Part shown: positions 1-8,607 of the stretch, in pieces
Layout: the number at the start of each line of letters is the position of its first letter
Numbering within the stretch: position 1 is the stretch's first letter
DNA from: Actinomyces sp.
Lineage (GTDB): Bacteria; Actinomycetota; Actinomycetes; Actinomycetales; Actinomycetaceae
Length of the DNA stretch: 64,000 bases
Direction: 5' to 3'
Assembly: GCA_018375675.1 (NCBI GenBank)
Contig: JAHACW010000001.1
Coordinates: 1 to 64,000, forward strand
Translations under genes and position numbers: made by a program
The notes under the pieces: model-generated
Told to the model about the DNA's origin: nothing
Seen by the model: the letters and a program-made list of their open reading frames with translations, nothing else
Databases searched by the model: none

Positions 1-138
1 GCCGCCGGCGTGCTCGCCTCTAGCGGCATTCTGCTTCCCCCGGCTGCTGCTGCGGTGTTGATGTCGCTGTCGACGATTGTGGTGGCGCTTAACGCTCAGC
101 TGCTGCGCCGGATTGATCTGGACCCGGCCCGCCTGTGA
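1..138 (+). CDS. C-terminal end of a heavy-metal P-type ATPase (cut by window start)
   Basis: The first 45 codons read through to TGA at 136-138 and encode a final hydrophobic hairpin followed by LNAQLLRRIDLDPARL. That layout (two small-residue-rich TM segments, then NAQLLRR) is the usual C-terminus of P1B-type metal ATPases, which pump Cu+ or other soft metals out of the cell. The rest of the gene lies outside the window, so the metal cannot be read. It sits directly before an IS3 remnant and a complete copper module, so two metal ATPases were probably neighbours here. Confidence is in the family, not the substrate. Confidence 0.7.
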   Translation, partial: AAGVLASSGILLPPAAAAVLMSLSTIVVALNAQLLRRIDLDPARL

Positions 139-306
139 ACTGCGCCCCGAAACTTGGACGCGTTTAATGGTAGCCGTTCTGCGGCTTCCCGTAGGGCCTG
201 ATCCCGGTATTCTGCCGGGGTCAGGCCCTTGAGCTTTACTTGGCGTCGTGTTGTGTTCCAGTGCGTGATGTAGGCGTCGAGGTCGGCTTTGAAGCGCTCG
301 TTGACG
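139..306 (-). mobile_element. IS3-family transposase C-terminal remnant
   Basis: The minus strand encodes ERFKADLDAYITHWNTTRR followed by QVKLKGLTPAEYRDQALREA, the typical C-terminus of the IS3 OrfB integrase-like transposase (final DDE-domain helix and the LKGLTPAEYR signature). A terminus-like stretch (ctgcgccccgaaacttgg, 140-157) matches the usual IS3-type end and abuts the stop codon of the preceding ATPase. The N-terminal part of the transposase is missing: homology breaks off just before the csoR promoter. This is a dead fragment left by an insertion or deletion between two metal-resistance genes. Confidence 0.7.
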
Positions 307-311
307 ACACC

Positions 312-340
312 CCTTGACACCTATACCCCCTAGGGGTACC
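312..340 (+). promoter_or_regulatory. csoR promoter with CsoR-type copper operator
   Basis: A TTGACA -35 hexamer (314-319) is followed by the near-palindrome taccccctaggggta (324-338). The C-run/G-run palindrome is the classic operator of copper-sensing CsoR repressors. It lies 10 bases before the csoR start, so the gene is probably autoregulated. A second similar site precedes copA. Confidence 0.65.
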
Positions 341-349
341 ATCACTTCC

Positions 350-640
350 ATGAGCAACGAACACGGCTACCACGGCAACACCGAGAATCATCTCGCGCGC
401 CTGCGCCGCATCGAAGGCCAGGTGCGCGGCCTGCAGCGCATGATCTCGCAGGGCGAGTACTGCATCGACATCCTCACGCAGGTCTCCGCCGTCCAGTCCG
501 CGCTCGATTCGGTCGCGGTCAACCTGCTCAAAGACCACATGAACCACTGCGTCGTCACGGCGGCGCGCGAATCCGACGAGGCCGCGCAGGCCAAAGTCGA
601 CGAGGCGGCCGCGGCCATCGCGCGCCTCATCAAGTCCTAA
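350..640 (+). CDS. csoR: CsoR copper-sensing transcriptional repressor
   Basis: This 96-aa all-helical protein of the CsoR/RcnR family releases its operator when Cu(I) binds. The Cu(I) ligand set is visible as C38, H63 and C67 (contexts GEYC and DHMNHC), and the family motif LRRIEGQVRGLQRMI spans 18-32. The start ATG at 350 was chosen over an in-frame upstream start because the operator and promoter occupy 312-340. It is followed 15 bases later by copZ, with an AAGGAG ribosome site, so the two form one transcript. One copy of the dispersed GACGAGGCC motif lies at 575-583. Confidence 0.9.
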   Translation: MSNEHGYHGNTENHLARLRRIEGQVRGLQRMISQGEYCIDILTQVSAVQSALDSVAVNLLKDHMNHCVVTAARESDEAAQAKVDEAAAAIARLIKS

Positions 641-655
641 CCCCAAGGAGAAACC

Positions 656-901
656 ATGACCACCGAGATCGATCGCACCATTGAGCTGTCCGTCGACGGC
701 ATGACCTGCGGCCACTGCGTGATGAGCGTCAGCGAAGAGCTGAGCGAGATCCCCGGCGTGAAGAACGTCGACGTGATCCTCAACTCGGGCGCCACCTCCA
801 AGGTGACGGTCCTGACCGACACCCCCCTGGACGACGCGGCGCTGAGCGACGCAGTCTCCGAGGCCGGCTTCACGCTGGTCGGCATCTCGCGCGACTTCTG
901 A
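656..901 (+). CDS. copZ: CopZ-type copper chaperone (HMA domain)
   Basis: This 81-aa single heavy-metal-associated domain carries GMTCGHC, giving Cu(I)-binding cysteines C18 and C21. It should ferry Cu(I) in the cytoplasm to the ATPase encoded next or to CsoR. A strong ribosome site (AAGGAG, 646-651) sits 6 bases before the ATG. It lies in the csoR-copZ transcript and is separated from copA by a hairpin (920-951), so it could be made in excess over the pump. Confidence 0.9.
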   Translation: MTTEIDRTIELSVDGMTCGHCVMSVSEELSEIPGVKNVDVILNSGATSKVTVLTDTPLDDAALSDAVSEAGFTLVGISRDF

Positions 902-919
902 GGTTCTCCACACCTCACC

Positions 920-951
920 GACGAGGTCGGGGCACTTTCCCGGCCTCGTTT
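920..951 (+). terminator. Terminator/attenuator hairpin between copZ and copA
   Basis: gacgaggtcggg (920-931) pairs with cccggcctcgtt (939-950) around a short loop and is followed by a T/C-rich stretch (tcctttc). Both arms are one-mismatch or truncated copies of the dispersed GACGAGGCC motif in inverted orientation. Confidence 0.6.
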
Positions 952-964
952 CCTTTCACCCGAT

Positions 965-984
965 ACATACCCCCGGAGGGTACC
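965..984 (+). promoter_or_regulatory. Second CsoR-type operator upstream of copA
   Basis: The palindrome-like catacccccggagggtacc sits directly before the copA ATG (986) and has the same C-run/G-run layout as the operator before csoR. It suggests copA has its own CsoR-controlled expression. An AGGG-type ribosome site overlaps it, so repressor binding could also limit initiation. Confidence 0.6.
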
Positions 985-985
985 A

Positions 986-3541
986 ATGTCCACCGACTCC
1001 GTGACGACCACTCCCGCGGTCGCCCCTTCTTCTCCTGAGGCCACCCCGGCCTCGACCCCCGCTCCCCAGGTCGGCGAAGGCACCCGCGCCCACGCCGCCG
1101 ACATGCTCCGACGCCTCATCGTTTCCGCGCCACTGGGCATCCTCGCGGCGATTCTGTCGATGGTGCCCGCCTGGCAGTTCACGGGGTGGCAGTGGGTCGT
1201 CGCGGCGATCACGATCCCGGTCGTCACATGGGGCGCGTGGCCCTTCCACCGGGCGGCCTTCGCGGCGGGTCGCCACGGGTCGACGACGATGGACACGCTG
1301 GTCTCGCTCGGCGTTATCGCCTCGACGCTGTGGAGCTGGTGGGCGCTGCTGTGGGGCGGTGCGGGGATGCTCGGCATGCGCATGCAGATGAGCCTGATCC
1401 CGCGCGCGGCGCACGCCGGCCACGCGGAGATCTACTTCGAGGTCGCGTCCACGATCGTCGTGTTCCTGCTGACGGGACGCTACCTGGAGGCGCGCGCACG
1501 CTACCGCGCGGGCGACGCACTGCGTTCGCTGCTGAGCATGGGTGCGAAGGAGGCGACGCTCGTGAGCGTCGACCCCGCGACCGGCGAGCGCTCCGAGAGC
1601 GTCGTACCCGCCTCGTCCCTGCAGGTCGGCGACCTGTTCACGGTGCGCCCGGGCGAGAAGGTGGCAACCGACGGCATCATCGTCGAGGGTTCCTCCGCCC
1701 TGGACACCTCGCTCCTGACGGGCGAGTCCGTGCCCGTGGACGCCGCCCCCGGCGACGCAGTGACGGGTGCGACCGTCAATACGTGGGGGTCCCTGCTGGT
1801 GCGCGCCACGCGCGTCGGCTCGGACACGACGCTCGCGCAGATGGGGCGCATGGTCGCCGAGGCCCAGGCCGGAAAGGCGCCCGTCCAGCGACTCGCGGAC
1901 CAGATCTCCGGCGTGTTCGTGCCGATCGTCATCGTCGTTTCCCTGCTGACGCTCGGGGGCTGGCTGCTCGCGGGCGGCGGCGTGCAGGCCGCGTTCACGG
2001 CGGCCGTCGCCGTTCTGGTCGTAGCGTGCCCGTGCGCGCTCGGCCTGGCCACGCCCACCGCGATCCTCGTCGGGTCGGGGCGCGCCTCGCAGCTGGGCAT
2101 CCTCATCAAGAACGCGGAAATCCTCGAGCAGACGCGCTCGATCGACACGATGCTGCTGGACAAGACGGGCACGGTCACGACGGGCGTCATGTCCCTCGAG
2201 TCAGTCGCCGTCGCGCCCGGCGCGGGCGAGGCCTCGGCCCTGTCCCTGGCCGCCTCCGTCGAGTCCCTCTCCGAGCACCCCGTCGCCCGCGCCATCACGT
2301 TGGGTGCCGCAGACCGCGGCCTGTCGCTCGTCCCCGTGACGGCATTCGCGAACCAGCCCGGGCTCGGCGTCGTCGGCATCACCGCGCAGGGCGGCGTGCT
2401 GGTCGGCCGCCCGTCGTGGCTTGCATCCCTGGGCATCGACGTGCCCTCCTCCCTCCTCGATGCCGTGCGCGAGGCCGAGGCCTCGGGCGCCTCCGCCGTC
2501 GTCGCGGCCCTCGCGCCGCAGCTCGGCCGAGTGGCGACCACCGAAGCCGTCACCCCCATGCCGGAGGCCCACACGCACGTCGTCCTGCCCGGCCCCGACG
2601 CCAAGCTGCCCCTCGCAACCCTCACCATGAGCGTGGGCGGCATGACCTGCGCATCCTGCGTGAGCCGCGTCGAACGCAAGCTCGGCAAGCTCGACGGCGT
2701 GAAGGCCGAGGTCAACCTCGCCACCGAATCCGCTCGCATCACGCTCACCGCCCCGCACAGCGACGAGGAACTCGAGGCCGTCGTCAACGCCGCCGGGTAT
2801 TCCGGCACCGTCACCTCCCGTTCCGAGGCCGCGACCGCCGACGGCGCACCCGCGGCTGGCGGCAGCGCGAGTGGGGATACCGGTACCCCCACCCAGCCCG
2901 GCACCACCCCGGGCGCGGGCGAGCAGGAGGGGGCCCCGGCCTCGTCCCTGGTGATCCCCGAGCGCGTGGAGGGCCAAGCGATCGCAGCGCTCGTCGTGCG
3001 CGACACGATCAAGGAGTCCTCCACGGATGCGATCGCTCAGCTGCGCGAACTCGGCATCGAGCCGATCCTGCTGACCGGCGACAACGAGGCGGCGGCCCGC
3101 CACGTCGCGGGTCAGGTGGGCATCGAGCGCGTCATCGCGGGAGTCCTGCCCGACGGCAAGCGCAATACTGTCGCCGATCTACAAGCAGAGGGCCGCACGG
3201 TCGCGATGGTGGGCGACGGCGTGAACGATGCTGCCGCCCTCGCGCAGGCGAGCGCGAAGGGCCTGGGCATCGCGATGGGCTCGGGCACGGACGTGGCGAT
3301 CGAGGTTGCGGACATGACGCTCATGAACTCGTCGCTCACCTCGGCGGCAACCGCAATCCGAGTGTCGCGCCGAACGCTGCGCATCATCAAGGAGAACCTG
3401 TTCTGGGCGTTCTTCTACAACGTGCTGATGGTGCCGCTCGCGATCGCTGGGCTCCTCTCCCCCATGCTGGCGAGCGCCGCGATGGCATGCTCGTCCGTGT
3501 TCGTAGTCCTCAACTCGCTGCGCCTGCGCACAGCCAAGTAG
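986..3541 (+). CDS. copA: Cu(I)-exporting P1B-type ATPase with internal HMA domain
   Basis: This 851-aa copper-efflux ATPase shows TGES (from T245) in the actuator domain, the CPC transport motif at 348-350, DKTGT with phosphorylated D392, the HP motif H431 (SEHPVARA), TGDN near 697 and GDGVND near 743. The odd feature is the metal-binding domain. There is none at the N-terminus, which is a Pro/Ala/Ser-rich tail running straight into the first TM. Instead GGMTCASC (C555, C558) lies inside the nucleotide-binding domain, between ASAVVAAL (~505) and GQAIAALVVRD (~663), flanked by flexible linkers. One linker, GAPASS, is encoded by the dispersed motif (2938-2946). The family call is certain; how the inserted domain works is unknown. 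Confidence 0.92.
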   Translation: MSTDSVTTTPAVAPSSPEATPASTPAPQVGEGTRAHAADMLRRLIVSAPLGILAAILSMVPAWQFTGWQWVVAAITIPVVTWGAWPFHRAAFAAGRHGSTTMDTLVSLGVIASTLWSWWALLWGGAGMLGMRMQMSLIPRAAHAGHAEIYFEVASTIVVFLLTGRYLEARARYRAGDALRSLLSMGAKEATLVSVDPATGERSESVVPASSLQVGDLFTVRPGEKVATDGIIVEGSSALDTSLLTGESVPVDAAPGDAVTGATVNTWGSLLVRATRVGSDTTLAQMGRMVAEAQAGKAPVQRLADQISGVFVPIVIVVSLLTLGGWLLAGGGVQAAFTAAVAVLVVACPCALGLATPTAILVGSGRASQLGILIKNAEILEQTRSIDTMLLDKTGTVTTGVMSLESVAVAPGAGEASALSLAASVESLSEHPVARAITLGAADRGLSLVPVTAFANQPGLGVVGITAQGGVLVGRPSWLASLGIDVPSSLLDAVREAEASGASAVVAALAPQLGRVATTEAVTPMPEAHTHVVLPGPDAKLPLATLTMSVGGMTCASCVSRVERKLGKLDGVKAEVNLATESARITLTAPHSDEELEAVVNAAGYSGTVTSRSEAATADGAPAAGGSASGDTGTPTQPGTTPGAGEQEGAPASSLVIPERVEGQAIAALVVRDTIKESSTDAIAQLRELGIEPILLTGDNEAAARHVAGQVGIERVIAGVLPDGKRNTVADLQAEGRTVAMVGDGVNDAAALAQASAKGLGIAMGSGTDVAIEVADMTLMNSSLTSAATAIRVSRRTLRIIKENLFWAFFYNVLMVPLAIAGLLSPMLASAAMACSSVFVVLNSLRLRTAK

Positions 3542-3557
3542 TCGCACAAACGGCACG

Positions 3558-3593
3558 AGTGCCGCGTGGCCGGACATCCGGCTGCGCGGCACT
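3558..3593. terminator. Bidirectional terminator between copA and the DUF2079 gene
   Basis: The stem agtgccgcg / cgcggcact closes an inner hairpin (ggccggacatccgg) in the 59-base gap between two convergent genes. It is placed to serve both strands. Confidence 0.6.
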
Positions 3594-3600
3594 TCTCGTA

Positions 3601-5103
3601 TTACGAGGTGCGGCGCGCGACGCGGAAGCCCTGCTTGGCGTAGACGGTCTCGTAGGTGTGGCCGGGGTGGGCGGCGCTCCCCCACGACTCGGCATCGACC
3701 TGCTGGTCGCCCCACGCGTAGGAGCGCGCGTCGATAACGACATACTCCGGAGGGGTATCCAAGGTGCCAGTCGTTCCCACCCAGTAGACCTCACGACCGG
3801 GCACGAGACGCGCAAGCAGCGTCGTATCGGTTTCGACGCTCACCCCCTCGGGCACCGCGTCGAGCGCGCCGAGGGCTGCGGCCATGCGCGGGTCCTCCTT
3901 GAGGTCGGGCAGATGCCACAGCGGCAGCGACGAGGCCGTGAGAGCCAGCGACGCAGCGGGCACACACGCAACCGCCCAGGCCGCAACGCGCCAGCCCAGG
4001 TTCGACGAGGCCGAGGCCTCGTCACCGGGTTCCGCGCCGGTTTCGGCGGTAGCGCGCTCGGGCGCGAGCCACTGGTCGATAACGTCCAGCAGCGAGCACG
4101 CCGCGATGGGGACGAGCACTGCGTTGTAGTGCCACGAGTTCCAGCCGTAGTAGGCCTCGACCGAGCCCGCGAAGCGCCACGCGAGCGTCGGCGCTACCAG
4201 CGCGAACCACGGGGAGGCCGTGCCCACGAAGCCGGCACCGGCCGCCAGGACGATGAGGGTCACAAGCTTGACAGAGGGGGTCGTCAAAATATCCCAGAGG
4301 GAGGGGATTGCGTGCGCTGCGGTGGTTCCGCCGGTCGGCGTGCCCGCCCCGGTCGCGGCCCCATCGAGGGAGTAGGCCCACGTGCCCGCCGGGTTCATCG
4401 CCGGGAGCAGCACCTTCACCGTCACCACAAACGCGACGATTCCGAACAGAGCGTACGCTATCGACCGCAGGACAGCAGACCGTCCTTCGCGTCGACGGCG
4501 CCAGGCGATCGCGAGACCTGCCATGAACACCGTCAGCCCAAGATCCTCCTTGACAAGGACCAGCGGGGCCAGCCACGCCATGCACGCACCCCAGCGCCGC
4601 TCGACGAAGGCGACGCCTCCGAACGCCAGCAGCGGGACGGCCACGCAGACCTCGTGGAACTGGGCGCCGACCGCGCCCTGCAGCCCCCACCCCAGGCCAT
4701 AGGCGAGCCCGACGAGGAGGGCACCGCCTCGGCCGAGGAGACGCTGCGCGAGGCGCGCGATCGGCAACACCGACGCCGCGATCAGCAGGTCCTGGACGAC
4801 GAGGAGGGTCAGCGCGGAGGGGAAGAGACGAAAGATCGGCCCCAGGAGCGCCAGGATCGGATGGAAGTGATCACCCAGCAGGTTATAGCCGGGCCCCTTG
4901 ATGGGGACGATGGGCGCCTCGAAGCGCGAGTAGGCCTGGACGGCCTCGGCGAAGATGCCCAGGTCCCACGAGGGGGCGACGAGCGCGCGCCACTGAGCCA
5001 CCGAGTAGCAGACGTAGAGCGCGCCGACGGCGCACGCAATGACGGTGGGCAGCCACCAGGTCGTCACTAGGCGACCGACGGCTAGTCGATCCGGACCCTT
5101 CAC
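3601..5103 (-). CDS. DUF2079 polytopic membrane protein
   Basis: This 500-aa integral membrane protein has about ten hydrophobic segments. The N-terminal half carries signatures of the DUF2079 family: WDLGIFAEAVQAYSRFEAP, then GDHFHP and a short QFHEVC loop. DUF2079 proteins resemble GT-C-type lipid-linked sugar transferases with acidic/His residues in the first extracytoplasmic loop (here the D of WDLG and GDHFHP), but no activity is proven. The start ATG overlaps the stop of the upstream GT2 gene by four bases (ATGA at 5100-5103), so the two are translationally coupled and likely act together on envelope glycolipid or glycoprotein. A head-to-head pair of the dispersed motif lies at 4004-4023. 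Confidence 0.8.
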   Translation of the reverse strand: MKGPDRLAVGRLVTTWWLPTVIACAVGALYVCYSVAQWRALVAPSWDLGIFAEAVQAYSRFEAPIVPIKGPGYNLLGDHFHPILALLGPIFRLFPSALTLLVVQDLLIAASVLPIARLAQRLLGRGGALLVGLAYGLGWGLQGAVGAQFHEVCVAVPLLAFGGVAFVERRWGACMAWLAPLVLVKEDLGLTVFMAGLAIAWRRRREGRSAVLRSIAYALFGIVAFVVTVKVLLPAMNPAGTWAYSLDGAATGAGTPTGGTTAAHAIPSLWDILTTPSVKLVTLIVLAAGAGFVGTASPWFALVAPTLAWRFAGSVEAYYGWNSWHYNAVLVPIAACSLLDVIDQWLAPERATAETGAEPGDEASASSNLGWRVAAWAVACVPAASLALTASSLPLWHLPDLKEDPRMAAALGALDAVPEGVSVETDTTLLARLVPGREVYWVGTTGTLDTPPEYVVIDARSYAWGDQQVDAESWGSAAHPGHTYETVYAKQGFRVARRTS

Positions 5104-5948
5104 CCGACCATCTCCGAACGGCGCACGTCAGAGGAGTCAGTTGCATCCGCCTCATCGCGGGCCGAGGCCGGGGCCGGGTAGGGCACGCCGATACCCTGTT
5201 CGTGGTCGGCGCGGCGCTTCGAGCGCGCGTCGGAGTGGAAGAGCTGGCTGACCGTGGCGCGCACGGCGTCGAACATGCGCGCCGGGCGGTTGAGCGAGCC
5301 GAGCGAGCGGTCCGCGCCCGAGTGCGCGAAGTTGCAGGGGACCTCCATGACGGACAGGCCCGCGCGCAGCACGCTGATGGTCATGGCGGCCTCGAGCACG
5401 TAGCGGCCGCTGAACGGCATGGCCGCGTCGATGGCCTCACGCGTCAGGCAGCGCTGGTAGCTGAGGGGGTAGTGACAGTTCCAGCCGGTCTTGCGGCGGA
5501 TGAGCCTGCGGGCGACGCCCGGCCCGTAGCCGGAGTACTCGCGGCCAGTCGCGGGCACGGCGATCGCCATGTCGGCCTGGCGAGCAAAAACGGCCTCGAC
5601 GAGGGCGGTGGCCTCGACCGCGGATTCGCCGAGGTCGGGAGAGAGAAGCAGGATGTGGCGGGGCGGCCCGTCGGGGCGGTCGCGCATGGCGGCGACCTTC
5701 ACGCCGGTCTCGATGGCCGAGGCGCGCCCACGCTCGACGGAGTGGCGCACGACGACGGCACCGGCGGCCCGAGCGGCACGCCCGGTGTCATCCGTGGAAC
5801 CATCGTCGACGACAATGAGGAGGTCAACGCTGGGTATCGCGCGGCACGCGCGCACGGTGGCCGCGACGGCGCGTCCGACGTTGTGTGCAGCGATGACGGC
5901 GGCGACGCGCTGCGGCTGGGAACCTCGAGATCCGGAGGGATAGTTCAC
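5100..5948 (-). CDS. Family 2 glycosyltransferase
   Basis: This GT-A-fold glycosyltransferase is about 282 aa. It has an N-terminal nucleotide-sugar-binding region (VIAAHNVGRAV, then VVDDGSTDDTG) and an LSPDLGES stretch where the metal-binding DxD-like site should be. No TM segments follow, so it probably works at the inner face of the membrane, perhaps making a polyprenyl-phosphate sugar for the coupled DUF2079 protein; that substrate is a guess. A GTG start at 5948 is preferred, because an ATG 10 codons upstream lies inside a terminator hairpin. The C-terminal ~40 residues are polar and look disordered. Confidence 0.8.
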   Translation of the reverse strand: MNYPSGSRGSQPQRVAAVIAAHNVGRAVAATVRACRAIPSVDLLIVVDDGSTDDTGRAARAAGAVVVRHSVERGRASAIETGVKVAAMRDRPDGPPRHILLLSPDLGESAVEATALVEAVFARQADMAIAVPATGREYSGYGPGVARRLIRRKTGWNCHYPLSYQRCLTREAIDAAMPFSGRYVLEAAMTISVLRAGLSVMEVPCNFAHSGADRSLGSLNRPARMFDAVRATVSQLFHSDARSKRRADHEQGIGVPYPAPASARDEADATDSSDVRRSEMVG

Positions 5949-5959
5949 GACTAACAGTC

Positions 5960-5997
5960 TACGGGCGGCGGGGCGCAATCGCGTCCCACCGCCCGTA
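5960..5997 (-). terminator. Terminator downstream of the DUF5926 gene
   Basis: tacgggcgg (5960-5968) pairs with ccgcccgta (5989-5997). It lies between the stop of the DUF5926 gene and the GT2 start, both on the minus strand, and separates the two units. Confidence 0.5.
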
Positions 5998-6039
5998 ATG
6001 TGAGCGACAAGCCTATCTAAACGACAGGTAAAAATGTGC

Positions 6040-6921
6040 TTAGCGGATCGTCACAGCTCGGGAGACGAGGCCCTGACGTGCGCGGCGTTCCTTGTCATCC
6101 AGGCGCTCAGTGACCTTGAGGGCCTCCTCGAGAGCCTTGGCAAGGGCCTGCGTGCCGGGCGCGACGTCGGCAGCGCTGGCACCCTCGGGCAGCTCGAAGA
6201 CCGGGACGATCAGGCCGCACGCGCGGAAGGAACCCACGTAGCGGGAGCCCTCGCCGACGTTGGCCTCGCCGCGCGCGGCCAGGCGGGCGAGCGCGTCGAA
6301 GAGCTTGGTCTCGTCGTTGTCCGTCAGGAAACGCACGAAGTTACGATTCATCTCGCACCAGTACGCGCCGAGGACGCCGGGCACGGGCTCGGTCGGGATG
6401 ATCTCGTCGCGGTTCTGCTCGAGGGCGCGACGCGTCTGGTCGTCAATCTCCTCGGCAGGGTCGAACCAGAAGGAGAAGTCCTCCTCGAGCTTCATGTCCG
6501 TGAAGCTGTCGAGGTCGACGATGTCCTGGAGACGCTCGGAGGGCTCGCGCACATCGATCGAGATGACGCCCTCGTCGCCCGCCTCCTTCGCGGCGATGGC
6601 CGCGAGCAGCGCGGCGCCCGCGTCGTGGCTGAGGTCCGCGGAGTTCGAGCGGGTCTGCAGCGCAACGAGGATGCGGCCGTCGGGGCGCACCATCGCGGGG
6701 TGGCCCTCAGGCAGGAGAGTGACGAAGTCGAATTCGACGGCGCCGTGGTCGGCGTCGGTGCGTGCGGTCAGCGTGGCCGCCGGGATGAGCTCGCGCATGG
6801 CGACCAGCTCGATCTCCTTCGGCAGACCCTCGTAGGGGCGCGCGACGAAGGGGATCGGCGGGCGATACGCCTTGAGCTTGGCGGGATCGGTGACCTTCTT
6901 ACGGCGGCTAGCTTTACCCAT
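6040..6921 (-). CDS. DUF5926 family protein
   Basis: This 293-aa soluble protein belongs to an actinobacterial conserved family of unknown function. The basic N-terminus MGKASRRKKVTDPAKLKAY is typical of the family and could bind nucleic acid. The remainder is mixed alpha/beta with no metal or catalytic motif I recognise. The ATG at 6921 fits the family start. It stands alone between a terminator and the FGGY kinase gene. The dispersed motif occurs at 6064-6072. Confidence 0.75.
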   Translation of the reverse strand: MGKASRRKKVTDPAKLKAYRPPIPFVARPYEGLPKEIELVAMRELIPAATLTARTDADHGAVEFDFVTLLPEGHPAMVRPDGRILVALQTRSNSADLSHDAGAALLAAIAAKEAGDEGVISIDVREPSERLQDIVDLDSFTDMKLEEDFSFWFDPAEEIDDQTRRALEQNRDEIIPTEPVPGVLGAYWCEMNRNFVRFLTDNDETKLFDALARLAARGEANVGEGSRYVGSFRACGLIVPVFELPEGASAADVAPGTQALAKALEEALKVTERLDDKERRARQGLVSRAVTIR

Positions 6922-7002
6922 GGGTGTAATCGTAGCGGGTTTCGCTCAATCGACGAGGTGAGGGCTGGGCGAGCCGGTCCACGCACCCCGGCCCACGCCT
7001 CG

Positions 7003-8607
7003 TCAGCGGGCGGCGCCCCGGGCGATGACCTCCACGCCGGGCAGGGCCGCGCGGTAGGCGTCGAGGAAGCGCTCGTACCCGGCCACGCCCTCGGGGGTGG
7101 GTTCCAGAGTCGAGACCGCAGCGCCCGCGAAGACACGCTCGGAAAGGTACTCCGGCAGGGCGGGCGCGGCCTCGTCCCCTGCGAGGACCGAGCGGTAGCG
7201 CGCGAGCACCGCGATGCCCCACGCGCCACCCTCGCCCGCTGTGTCGCCAACGGACACGGGGATGTTCAGCGAGTCCGCGAGGATCTGCTGGGCGACGCCC
7301 GGGGTCTTGAACAGGCCACCGTGGGCGAAGAGCGAGTCGAGGCGCACGCCCTCGTCGCTCAGGATGTCGACTCCGATACGCACGGCCGCGAAGATGCTCA
7401 TGAGCTGGGCGCGCACGGCGTTGGCGAGGCTCACGCGCGCGTCGGCGGTGTGGGTGAAGACCGGCTGCGCCGCCTCCTGGCCGACGAGCGGCTCGGCGGA
7501 CAGCGTGTTGTAGGCCATAACGCCGCCCGCGTCGGCCTCGCCCGTGAGCGCGTGGTTGTAGAGGGCGTCGTAGATCGCCGGGACACTGACGTCGGCGCCG
7601 ACCAGGCGAGCAAAGTCCGCAAACCAGCCGACCCACGCGTCGAGCTCGGACGCGCCGTTGTTCGAGTGCACCATGGCGACGGGCGAGCCGTCGGGCGTGG
7701 TCACCATGTCGATCTCGGTGTGCAGCTCGGTGAGGGAGCGCTCGAGGACAGCCATCAGGAAGACGGAGGTGCCGCACGAGATGTTGCCCGTGCGCTGGGC
7801 GATCGCGTTCGTGGCGATCATGCCCGTGCCCGCGTCACCTTCCGGCGGGCACAGCCCGATACCGGCCTGAAGCGTGCCGGTCGGGTCGATGAGCGCGGCG
7901 CCCTCGGGTGTCAGCGTCCCCGCTTCCTCGCCTGCGCTCAGCACGGTTGGAAGGACGTCACGCAGGCGCCACGGGACCCGGTCCTGAACCAGGGCCTCGT
8001 ACTGATCGAGGTAGGACTCCACATAGGTACCGGTTTCCGAGTCGATCGGGAACATACCCGAGGCATCACCGACACCCAGGACGTGACGGCCCGTCAGCTG
8101 GTGGTGGACCCAGCCGGCCAGCGTCGTCAGGCGGGCGACGCGCGGCGCATGTTCCTCGGAGTCGAGGACCGCCTGGTGCAGGTGCGCGATCGACCAGCGC
8201 AGCGGAATGTTGAAGCCGAAGAGACGGGTGAGTTCATCGGCCGCGCGGCCGGTGTTCGTGTTGCGCCACGTGCGGAACGGCGCGAGCAGGTTGCCCTCGG
8301 CATCGAAGGCGAGGTAGCCGTGCATCATCGCAGAGATGCCGATCGAACCATAGGACGTGGGGGTGACGTCGTAGCGCTCACGCACGTCAGCCACCAGGGA
8401 TGCGTAGGCGCTTTGCAGGCCGGCGACGACCTCGTCGAGGGTGTACGACCACAGGCCGCCCTCCAGATGGTTCTCCCACCCGTGGCCGCCGGTGGCAAGC
8501 ACCTCGTGGTCGGGGCCGATCAGGACGGCCTTGATGCGGGTCGAGCCAAACTCGATGCCGAGCGCGGTGTCAGCGGCGGCGATGGCGGCGCGAGGGTCGG
8601 TGCTCAC
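7003..8607 (-). CDS. FGGY-family carbohydrate kinase
   Basis: This ~534-aa sugar kinase of the ASKHA fold opens with a phosphate-1 loop (ALGIEFGSTRIKAVLIG) and has a C-terminal adenosine loop (DSLFAHGGLFKTPG). It should phosphorylate a pentulose or related polyol with ATP. It is about 80 residues longer than the xylulokinase encoded near 60.5 kb and clearly diverged from it, so it is likely a ribulokinase- or polyol-type enzyme. The start is a GTG at 8607, because AAGGAG lies six bases before it; the longer ATG form (8628) has no such site. The short upstream region contains cgttaacgataac, which could be an operator. A motif copy lies at 7168-7176. Confidence 0.8.
   Translation of the reverse strand: MSTDPRAAIAAADTALGIEFGSTRIKAVLIGPDHEVLATGGHGWENHLEGGLWSYTLDEVVAGLQSAYASLVADVRERYDVTPTSYGSIGISAMMHGYLAFDAEGNLLAPFRTWRNTNTGRAADELTRLFGFNIPLRWSIAHLHQAVLDSEEHAPRVARLTTLAGWVHHQLTGRHVLGVGDASGMFPIDSETGTYVESYLDQYEALVQDRVPWRLRDVLPTVLSAGEEAGTLTPEGAALIDPTGTLQAGIGLCPPEGDAGTGMIATNAIAQRTGNISCGTSVFLMAVLERSLTELHTEIDMVTTPDGSPVAMVHSNNGASELDAWVGWFADFARLVGADVSVPAIYDALYNHALTGEADAGGVMAYNTLSAEPLVGQEAAQPVFTHTADARVSLANAVRAQLMSIFAAVRIGVDILSDEGVRLDSLFAHGGLFKTPGVAQQILADSLNIPVSVGDTAGEGGAWGIAVLARYRSVLAGDEAAPALPEYLSERVFAGAAVSTLEPTPEGVAGYERFLDAYRAALPGVEVIARGAAR

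Noticed and set aside
1186-5070. A 1294-aa open frame overlapping copA and the DUF2079 gene.
   Set aside because: Arg/Gly/Pro-rich out-of-frame translation running through copA in a shifted frame and then antisense to the next gene; no family features.
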